Shown in pieces: positions 1 to 5,445 of a stretch of 6,496 bases of DNA. The notes under the pieces are model-generated. The model saw only the letters and a program-made list of their open reading frames with translations, was not told where the DNA came from and made no database searches. This stretch comes from Bordetella parapertussis (GTDB lineage Bacteria > Pseudomonadota > Gammaproteobacteria > Burkholderiales > Burkholderiaceae_D): the NCBI GenBank assembly GCA_945867725.1, contig CAMBJI010000120.1, positions 1 through 6,496 on the forward strand. The letters run 5' to 3'. Position 1 is the stretch's first letter; each line of letters begins with the position of its first letter. A program made the position numbers and the translations under genes.

Positions 1-1232
1 TCAAAGCCAGAAAGGTCGATGAAAAGATCCCGCAGCGCTTCATCATTGTGCGTCTCGTTCAGATTTACCGACGAGAGCTGCCTGAAAAAATAGGGAAAAT
101 CCACACGACTAACTGCCATGAGTTCGAACAAGCGCTCGATCAGTTTCGCATCGCCCTCTAGGGTGCTGCTGAATCCGAACTTCGCTTGCCATAAACTCTG
201 CATGCTAGATTCGAAGGTAGGTTTGAATACAGACAAAGCTTCGTAGACATCGTCGGTCTCGCCTATCAGTGGCAGTAGCGCCTGTCCCAGCGCATAGCAA
301 TTCCATTCGGCGATGCGAGGCTGCATTCGGTACGAATAGCGTCCGTGGCTATCGGTGTGGTTGCAGATATGGGCGGGGTCATAGGCTTCCATGAAACCGT
401 AGGGGCCATAATCCAGCGTGAGGCCGAGGACGGACATATTGTCTGTGTTCAGAACGCCATGCATGAATCCGGCAGCCTGCCACTGCGCGACCAGCGTGGC
501 CGTACGGCGGCTCACTTCGGCCAACAGCGCATGGTAAGGCCGTGCGGCGCCTTGTAATTCGGGAAAGCTGTTGGCAATCACGTAATCGGCCAATACCTGC
601 AGCTCGGTCTTGCGGTCCTGGTAGAACCAGTGTTCAAAGGATCCGAAGCGCACGAAACTCTGGGCCATGCGCGTTACGACGGCTGCAGTTTCTGGCATCT
701 CGCGCAGGACTCGCATGTCGGAGCCGACCACGCACAAAGCGCGCGAGGTCGGTATGCCGAGCGCTGCCATCGCTTCGGAGCACAGGAATTCACGGATAGA
801 TGAACGCAGAACCGCGCGGCCATCACCCATGCGCGAATAAGGTGTTTTGCCCGAGCCTTTGAGCTGCAGTTCCAGCGTGCCCGTGAGATCGGCAGGGGCT
901 GAAGTCTCACCTAGCAGGATGGCTCGGCCGTCTCCAAGTTGTCCAGCCCAGACACCGAACTGGTGGCCCGAGTAGACGGCTGCAAGCGGGCGGGAACCCG
1001 GTAATATCAAATTGCCACTGAATGCAGCGATGAACTCCGGATGAGCGAATGCTTCCGGATCCAGTCCAATCAGCCCGGCCGCGCGCTCACTGGCGCAAAC
1101 CAGATAGGGCGATGGCAAAGGTGTTGAGGCGAGCGAGGTATAAAAATCCCCGGGTAACGTCGCAAAACGATTGGTTATGCGCAGGTCAGCAAGTTGCAGC
1201 CGCTGTGTCGGCAGGGTTTCAGGAGAGTTCAT
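1..1232 (-). CDS. selO: SelO-family protein adenylyltransferase (AMPylase), N-terminal 410 codons; C-terminus off the left edge
   Basis: SelO (YdiU/UPF0061) is a pseudokinase-fold enzyme that binds ATP in an inverted orientation and transfers AMP to Ser/Thr/Tyr of target proteins; in bacteria it is linked to redox homeostasis. The frame is open from ATG at 1232 down to base 1 with no stop. Family blocks seen: SGHQFGVWAGQLGDGRAILL (88-107), LKGSGKTPYSRMGDGRAVLR (124-143), SSIREFLCSEAM (144-155), HGVLNTDNMSVLGLTLDYGP (258-277) and ICNHTDSHGRYSY (289-301). K125, E148, D264, N265 and D274 correspond, at a constant offset of 12, to Pseudomonas syringae SelO K113, E136, D252, N253 and D262 (numbers from memory), so the visible active site looks intact. 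Family length is about 480-500 residues, so some 80 are missing, including the C-terminus where eukaryotic members carry selenocysteine. The start is fixed by an in-frame stop at 1257-1259; AGAAG five bases upstream is a weak ribosome site. It is transcribed away from the catabolic genes and is probably unrelated to them. Confidence 0.95.
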   Translation of the reverse strand, partial: MNSPETLPTQRLQLADLRITNRFATLPGDFYTSLASTPLPSPYLVCASERAAGLIGLDPEAFAHPEFIAAFSGNLILPGSRPLAAVYSGHQFGVWAGQLGDGRAILLGETSAPADLTGTLELQLKGSGKTPYSRMGDGRAVLRSSIREFLCSEAMAALGIPTSRALCVVGSDMRVLREMPETAAVVTRMAQSFVRFGSFEHWFYQDRKTELQVLADYVIANSFPELQGAARPYHALLAEVSRRTATLVAQWQAAGFMHGVLNTDNMSVLGLTLDYGPYGFMEAYDPAHICNHTDSHGRYSYRMQPRIAEWNCYALGQALLPLIGETDDVYEALSVFKPTFESSMQSLWQAKFGFSSTLEGDAKLIERLFELMAVSRVDFPYFFRQLSSVNLNETHNDEALRDLFIDLSGF

Positions 1233-1302
1233 CTGGGCTTCTGTTACGATTGTTCGTTAACCAAGGCAAGCTCGTATTTTGACAGAGAAGAGGTGAGCGC
1301 AT
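1233..1302. promoter_or_regulatory. Divergent intergenic region between selO and the aldolase-like gene
   Basis: These 70 bases must hold the 5' ends of two divergently transcribed units. On the plus strand the best promoter-like pair is TTGTTC (1250-1255) and TATTTT (1275-1280) with a 19-base spacer, which is a poor match to sigma-70. No convincing -10 was seen on the minus strand. A 6-base palindrome GTTAAC sits at 1256-1261, too short to call an operator. GAGGTGA at 1290-1296, six bases before the ATG at 1303, is a good ribosome binding site for the aldolase-like gene. Confidence 0.4.
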
Positions 1303-2079
1303 ATGAACGCCCCGGAGCGACTTGAAATTCCATCATTGCAGCACCGTGTCAGCCCTGAAGAGTGGCAGATGCGGCGTGATCTAGCAGCTTGTTATCGCCT
1401 TGCTGCACAATTTGGTTGGGGAGATCTGATTTTTACTCACATCACGGCGCGCCTGCCGGGTGATGAGCACGCGTTTCTTATTAACCCCTACGGGATGATG
1501 TTTGATGAGATCACCGCGTCTTCGTTGGTAAAAATTGATCTTGAAGGTAATAAGCTCGAAGATTCACCATTCCCGGTTAACCCGGCAGGCTTCACCATCC
1601 ACTCGGCGATTCATGCAGCACGCGATGATGCGCAGTGCGTGTTGCATTTACATACCGTCAATGGCGTGGCAGTTGCGGCGCAAGAGGCCGGTGTGCTGCC
1701 GATATCCCAGCAGTCGATATTTGTCTTGAATAGCCTGGCCTATCACGACTATGAAGGTCTTGCACTCAGCAATGAGGAGAGACCTCGTCTGGTCGCTGAT
1801 TTTGGCGATAAAACTTATCTGATGCTGCGTAATCATGGCCTTCTTACTGTGGGTAAAACGATTGCAGATGCGTTCTTGAATATGTACGTGTTTGAGACGG
1901 CTTGCGCGATACAAGTGCGAGCCATGGCCGGGGGCGTGGCACTCAGGTCGATTGATCCGCGCATCATTGAGAATGCGATGGAACAGGCGCGTGCAGTGAC
2001 GAAATCACGGGGCGGATTGCTGGCATGGCCGGCGCTGCTGCGCAAACTGGATCGGTCTGATCCGGACTATAAAAACTGA
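1303..2079 (+). CDS. Class II aldolase/adducin-family protein, catalytic Glu replaced
   Basis: A 258-residue cytoplasmic protein of the class II aldolase/adducin fold, whose enzymes use a divalent metal, usually zinc, to cleave or epimerise sugar phosphates and similar hydroxy-acids. Metal-ligand motifs are clear: HLH at H115 and H117 within VLHLHT, and H178 within LRNHGLL. They match E. coli fuculose-1-phosphate aldolase H92, H94 and H155 at a constant offset of 23. The same gapless alignment puts G96, in PAGFTIH (94-100), at the place of the catalytic Glu73, so classical retro-aldol chemistry is doubtful. The length is normal for adducin-like members. ATG at 1303 follows GAGGTGA with a six-base gap. 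The stop is 15 bases before the HD-domain gene, so the two are almost certainly one transcript. The substrate is unknown. The fold is certain, but whether it is an aldolase, decarboxylase, epimerase or something else cannot be told from sequence. Confidence 0.9.
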   Translation: MNAPERLEIPSLQHRVSPEEWQMRRDLAACYRLAAQFGWGDLIFTHITARLPGDEHAFLINPYGMMFDEITASSLVKIDLEGNKLEDSPFPVNPAGFTIHSAIHAARDDAQCVLHLHTVNGVAVAAQEAGVLPISQQSIFVLNSLAYHDYEGLALSNEERPRLVADFGDKTYLMLRNHGLLTVGKTIADAFLNMYVFETACAIQVRAMAGGVALRSIDPRIIENAMEQARAVTKSRGGLLAWPALLRKLDRSDPDYKN

Positions 2080-2085
2080 ACTGAT

Positions 2086-2091
2086 AGGGAG
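2086..2091 (+). promoter_or_regulatory. Ribosome binding site that bears on the HD-protein start
   Basis: AGGGAG lies in the 15-base gap after the aldolase-like stop. It is three bases from the ATG at 2095 and six from the next ATG at 2098. The second ATG has the more usual spacing, so translation may begin there, shortening the protein by one Met. Confidence 0.6.
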
Positions 2092-2094
2092 TCA

Positions 2095-2667
2095 ATGATG
2101 CTGGCACAAAGCGGCTTTACCGATATGCGCGAGAGCACGGAAGAAGACTGGAAAGTGATCCTCGAGGATTTTCGGGCATATTCATCGCAACTGGCAGACC
2201 GCGTGCTCAATCACCTCAAGCTCTTGCACGGTGATTTTGGCGGATTTTCCGTCGATCGACTGACGCACAGTCTGCAAACAGCAACGCGCGCCCATCGAGA
2301 TGGCAAGGATGAGGAATATGTTGTCTGCGCGCTGCTGCACGATATTGGCGATACGCTGGGTAGCTTCAACCATCCCGATATCGCGGCGGCGATACTGAAA
2401 CCATTCGTGTCCGCAGAAAACCTGGAAATGGTGGAGAAGCACGGCTTGTTTCAGGCCTATTATTTTTTCCATCATCTCGGTATGGATCGCAATCTGCGCG
2501 ACCGTTTTCAAGGCCAACCCATCTATGAGCGTACGTTGGAGTTTTGTGAAAAATATGACGCTCCTGCCTTTGACCCGGACTACGAGACTTTGCCCCTGGC
2601 GTTTTTTGAGCCTATGGTCCGTCGCCTCATGAGCAGCCCCAAAAACACGATTTACACCAGTTGCTGA
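2095..2667 (+). CDS. HD-domain protein, putative MIOX/PhnZ-like diiron oxygenase
   Basis: A 190-residue soluble protein (189 if the ATG at 2098 is used). HD-domain signatures: THSLQTA (57-63), LLHDIGD (80-86), NHPDIAA (92-98), EKHG (114-117) and FCEKYDAPAFDPDY (150-163). The potential metal ligands H58, H82, D83, H93, H116 and D155 match the six-ligand set of the mixed-valent diiron oxygenases: PhnZ H34, H58, D59, H80, H104, D161, and myo-inositol oxygenase H98, H123, D124, H194, H220, D253. The 24-residue step from first His to HD is identical to PhnZ, and the KYD near the C-terminus resembles the KFD of MIOX. Most HD proteins are phosphohydrolases with fewer ligands, so an oxygenase is favoured but unproven. 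The PhnZ substrate residues Tyr24 and Glu27 fall at F48 and F51, and MIOX Lys127 at D86, so the substrate should differ from both. It is co-transcribed with the aldolase-like gene. No clear intrinsic terminator follows. Confidence 0.85.
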   Translation: MMLAQSGFTDMRESTEEDWKVILEDFRAYSSQLADRVLNHLKLLHGDFGGFSVDRLTHSLQTATRAHRDGKDEEYVVCALLHDIGDTLGSFNHPDIAAAILKPFVSAENLEMVEKHGLFQAYYFFHHLGMDRNLRDRFQGQPIYERTLEFCEKYDAPAFDPDYETLPLAFFEPMVRRLMSSPKNTIYTSC

Positions 2668-2714
2668 TCTTTAGTTGCAGAGCGCCCACAATTGATGCGG
2701 CGCAGCATCGCATG

Positions 2715-2744
2715 TTGTTAGCGGAAAGGTAATTCAGCTACAAT
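2715..2744 (+). promoter_or_regulatory. Predicted sigma-70 promoter of the acyl-CoA ligase/transporter unit
   Basis: TTGTTA (2715-2720; 4 of 6 to consensus) and TACAAT (2739-2744; 5 of 6) are separated by 18 bases within the 123-base gap upstream of the ligase gene. Transcription would begin near 2751 and give a leader of about 40 A-rich bases. Its presence suggests the ligase and permease genes can be expressed separately from the aldolase/HD pair. It is a prediction by eye. Confidence 0.55.
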
Positions 2745-2790
2745 CGCAAGGCAAAAAAGCAGCATCACAAAAAATACCATCGGAGACAAT

Positions 2791-4443
2791 ATGGCGCAGT
2801 ACCCCCAGAGCCCATTGATGGGCCGAATGATGAGCCAACCTTTGCTCATTTCCAGTCTGATTCAGCATGCTGATCGTTATTACAGTGCTTCGGAAATTGT
2901 CTCGCGCAGAGTGGAAGGCGATATTCATCGCTACACATACAGCGACTGCCATCGCAGAGCCAAGCAGCTTGCGAATGCGCTGGAAAAACTTGGGGTCAAA
3001 ATCGGTGATCGAGTAGCGACGCTTGCATGGAATGGATATCGCCATCTCGAGACCTACTATGCTGTATCGGGATCAGGTGCCGTACTTCACACCATTAATC
3101 CCCGCCTGCATCCGGAGCAAATCGCCTACATTGCCAACCACGCCGAAGATCAGTATCTTTTCTTCGACATGAATTTTTTGCCCGTGATTGAAGCCATCGC
3201 CCCATTGGCGAAGACAATCAAAGGCTATGTGATGATGTGCGATCGCGATCGCATGCCGACCGACACCAAGATCGCCAATCTTTTGTGTTACGAGGATTTG
3301 ATAGCTTCAAATTCCGACCACTACGAATGGCCTGTGTTTGACGAAAACTCGGCATCGAGTCTCTGCTATACCTCAGGTACAACAGGCAATCCAAAAGGTG
3401 CGCTGTACTCCCATCGTTCGACGATATTGCACTCCTTTGCGTCTGCGCTGCCTGATGCATTGAACGTGTCTGCACGCGATGTGGTCCTGCCGGTGGTACC
3501 GATGTTCCATGTGAACGCTTGGGGTTTGCCGTATTCGGTCATGCTGACCGGCGCAAAAATGGTTTTCCCTGGCGCCGCATTGGACGGTAAATCCATTTAC
3601 GAATTGTTTGAGCAGGAAAAAGTTACTTTCTCCGCCGGTGTGCCTACTGTGTGGCTGGGCCTTTTGACTTATGTCGCCCAAAACAATCTGAAGTTCTCTA
3701 CCTTCAAGCGCACGGTGATTGGCGGCTCAGCCTGCCCGCCTGCGATGATGAAAACCTTCCGCAATGATTATGGTGTTGAGGTCGTGCACGCGTGGGGCAT
3801 GACAGAAATGTCACCACTTGGTACCTGCTGCACGCTGCTGAGCAAGCACGAGACAATGTCAGAAGAAGCAAAGCAGTCCGTGCTTGAGAAGCAGGGCCGC
3901 GCGATTTTTGGCGTGGACATGAAAATCGTTGACGACGCAGGAGTGGAGCTGCCCTGGGATGGCAAGACTTACGGCAACCTGCTGGTCAAAGGGCCTTGGA
4001 TTATCGAGGGCTATTTCAAGCAGGAGGGTGGCGATGTGCTGGAAGATGGCTGGTTCCCAACTGGCGATGTGGCAGTGATCGATGAAGACGGCTCTATGCA
4101 GATCACTGACAGAAGCAAGGATGTAATCAAGTCAGGCGGTGAATGGATCGGCAGTATTGATCTCGAAAACATCGCTGTTGCACACCCTGCCGTACTTCAG
4201 GCTGCATGTATCGGGGTCTACCATCCGAAATGGGATGAGCGTCCTTTGCTGGTCGTCGTGAAAAAGCCCGACATGGAAGTCACCAAAGATGCGTTGCTGA
4301 AGTTTTATGAAGGCAAAATTGCCAAATGGTGGACGCCCGACGATGTTGTTTTCACCGACGCGTTGCCGCTCGGTGCCACGGGCAAGATCTTAAAGAACAA
4401 AATTCGCGAGATGTATCGAGATCATAAGTTGCCAACCGCCTGA
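2791..4443 (+). CDS. AMP-forming acyl-CoA ligase, DmdB-like group
   Basis: A 550-residue member of the ANL superfamily, which activates a carboxylic acid with ATP to an acyl-adenylate and then transfers it to CoA. All core motifs are present: the phosphate-binding loop [11 protein letters not shown] (193-203), AWGMTEMSP (334-342, with E339), WFPTGDV (421-427, with D426), the hinge [13 protein letters not shown] (440-452), and PLGATGK (526-532) with catalytic lysine K532. The N-terminal [20 protein letters not shown] and the [13 protein letters not shown] block recall, from memory, the group annotated as 3-(methylthio)propionyl-CoA ligase (DmdB) or as medium/long-chain fatty-acid CoA ligase; sequence alone does not fix the substrate. 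No signal peptide or membrane segment is seen, so it should be cytoplasmic. The ATG at 2791 has GGAGA four bases upstream, slightly close. The gene is followed after 54 bases by the permease genes, a common arrangement where the transported compound or its product is a carboxylate. Confidence 0.92.
   Translation: MAQYPQSPLMGRMMSQPLLISSLIQHADRYYSASEIVSRRVEGDIHRYTYSDCHRRAKQLANALEKLGVKIGDRVATLAWNGYRHLETYYAVSGSGAVLHTINPRLHPEQIAYIANHAEDQYLFFDMNFLPVIEAIAPLAKTIKGYVMMCDRDRMPTDTKIANLLCYEDLIASNSDHYEWPVFDENSASSLCYTSGTTGNPKGALYSHRSTILHSFASALPDALNVSARDVVLPVVPMFHVNAWGLPYSVMLTGAKMVFPGAALDGKSIYELFEQEKVTFSAGVPTVWLGLLTYVAQNNLKFSTFKRTVIGGSACPPAMMKTFRNDYGVEVVHAWGMTEMSPLGTCCTLLSKHETMSEEAKQSVLEKQGRAIFGVDMKIVDDAGVELPWDGKTYGNLLVKGPWIIEGYFKQEGGDVLEDGWFPTGDVAVIDEDGSMQITDRSKDVIKSGGEWIGSIDLENIAVAHPAVLQAACIGVYHPKWDERPLLVVVKKPDMEVTKDALLKFYEGKIAKWWTPDDVVFTDALPLGATGKILKNKIREMYRDHKLPTA
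3238..3253. repeat. 16-base perfect palindrome inside the ligase gene
   Basis: Two overlapping GCGATCGC octamers form the perfect palindrome TGCGATCGCGATCGCA. It lies in the ligase reading frame and encodes Cys-Asp-Arg-Asp-Arg. It also contains GATC sites. Probably a coincidence of the repeated Asp-Arg codons; no function is claimed. Confidence 0.7.
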
Positions 4444-4484
4444 TTTGGCTGGCAATTGATGCGTATGCGCTGTTAACTATTTGC

Positions 4485-4489
4485 AGGAG
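4485..4489 (+). promoter_or_regulatory. Ribosome binding site supporting the TTG start of livH
   Basis: AGGAG lies eight bases upstream of TTG at 4498. The next in-frame ATG is 19 codons further on, inside the first membrane segment, and has no comparable site, so the TTG start is preferred. Confidence 0.75.
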
Positions 4490-4497
4490 CCCCAAGC

Positions 4498-5445
4498 TTG
4501 GAATTCACGCTGATCTCATTGTTGAACGGACTGAGCTATGGCCTTTTGCTGTTTATGCTCTCATCCGGGCTCACGCTGATCTTCAGCATGATGGGGGTGC
4601 TTAACTTTGCTCATGCGAGTTTTTACATGCTCGGTGCGTATTTTGGCTACGCAATCAGCCAGACGCTAGGCTTCTGGCCTGCACTCCTCCTTGCGCCCTT
4701 AGTTGTCGGACTGTTGGGGGCTGGCGTTGAGCGCTACGGTCTGCGCACCGTGCATAAATATGGGCCTGTATCCGAGTTGCTCTTCACTTTTGGCCTGTCG
4801 TATGTGATCGTCGAGCTGGTTCAACTGATCTGGGGCAGGGCCGCCGTGCCTTATCGTATCCCCGCAGAGCTCGATGGCCCGCTGTTTGTTTTGTATCGAA
4901 CGGCATTTCCGATGTATCGAGGCTTCATGATGCTGGTCGCGCTTTTGATGTTGGCGGCGATTTTTCTCGTGCTCAAGCGCACACGCATTGGTCTGGTCAT
5001 ACAGGCGGCGCTGACACATCCGGAAGCAGTCGAGGCGCTCGGTCACAATGTGCCGCGTGTCTTCATGTTGGTGTTTGGTGGCGGATGCGCACTCGCTGCG
5101 CTGGCGGGTGTCATTGGTGGCAATGCGTTTGTAACCGAACCCGCGATGGCGGCCACGGTGGGCAGTATTATTTTTGTCGTGGTTGTGGTCGGTGGTATGG
5201 GCTCACTCGCAGGTGCTCTGTTGGCCTCGATCTTGATTGGCATGATTCAGACCTTTGCCGTTGCCCTGGACTGGTCATTGCTCGGACCTCTTGCACTCGC
5301 AGGATTTCAGATTGCGCCGGATGCGCCGGTCTATCGATTACTTTCCCTGACTCTGGCGGAAATCGCACCGATTTTGCCTTATTTGCTGCTGGTGCTGGTC
5401 TTGATTTTCCGGCCCAAAGGTCTCCTCGGTACGAGAGAAACATGA
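4498..5445 (+). CDS. livH: Branched-chain amino-acid-type ABC transporter permease, LivH family
   Basis: A 315-residue inner-membrane permease that with a LivM partner forms the channel of a HAAT-family ABC importer. It is strongly hydrophobic, with about seven to eight membrane segments (roughly 5-30, 43-75, 92-112, 141-159, 188-207, 219-250 and 290-304). Family signatures: GVLNFAHASFYMLGAY (33-48), the cytoplasmic coupling loop TRIGLVIQAALTHPEAVEAL (162-181), VVGGMGSLAGALLAS (230-244) and the C-terminal FRPKGLLG (304-311). The TTG start gives MEFTLISLLNGLSYGLLLF, the usual beginning of LivH proteins. The stop overlaps the livM start in an ATGA, implying translational coupling. Paralogues of this family import leucine, urea, amides, benzoates and other carboxylates, so the family name does not fix the substrate. 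The neighbouring acyl-CoA ligase suggests an organic acid (inference). Confidence 0.93.
   Translation: MEFTLISLLNGLSYGLLLFMLSSGLTLIFSMMGVLNFAHASFYMLGAYFGYAISQTLGFWPALLLAPLVVGLLGAGVERYGLRTVHKYGPVSELLFTFGLSYVIVELVQLIWGRAAVPYRIPAELDGPLFVLYRTAFPMYRGFMMLVALLMLAAIFLVLKRTRIGLVIQAALTHPEAVEALGHNVPRVFMLVFGGGCALAALAGVIGGNAFVTEPAMAATVGSIIFVVVVVGGMGSLAGALLASILIGMIQTFAVALDWSLLGPLALAGFQIAPDAPVYRLLSLTLAEIAPILPYLLLVLVLIFRPKGLLGTRET

Noticed and set aside
345..1282. Plus-strand open frames of 70-85 codons across the left end
   Set aside because: They are opposite the continuous selO frame, which matches its family throughout; no ribosome sites or domains support them.
2182..2517. Open frame of 111 codons on the minus strand opposite the HD gene
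   Set aside because: It lies wholly within a well-supported gene, has no recognisable domain, and is best seen as an antisense shadow.
2694..2709. Short inverted repeat GATGC...GCATC and the overlapping GCGCC...GGCGC (2682-2703) after the HD gene, as a possible terminator
   Set aside because: Stems are only five pairs and are mutually exclusive, and no run of T follows, so this does not meet the pattern of an intrinsic terminator.
2702..2766. Direct repeat GCAGCATC at 2702-2709 and 2759-2766 flanking the predicted promoter
   Set aside because: Eight bases, not palindromic, with one copy inside the transcribed leader; likely chance.
4444..4497. Possible separate promoter or regulatory RNA between the ligase and livH
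   Set aside because: The 54-base gap shows only a ribosome site; no credible -10/-35 pair or stable hairpin was found, so read-through from the ligase is simpler.
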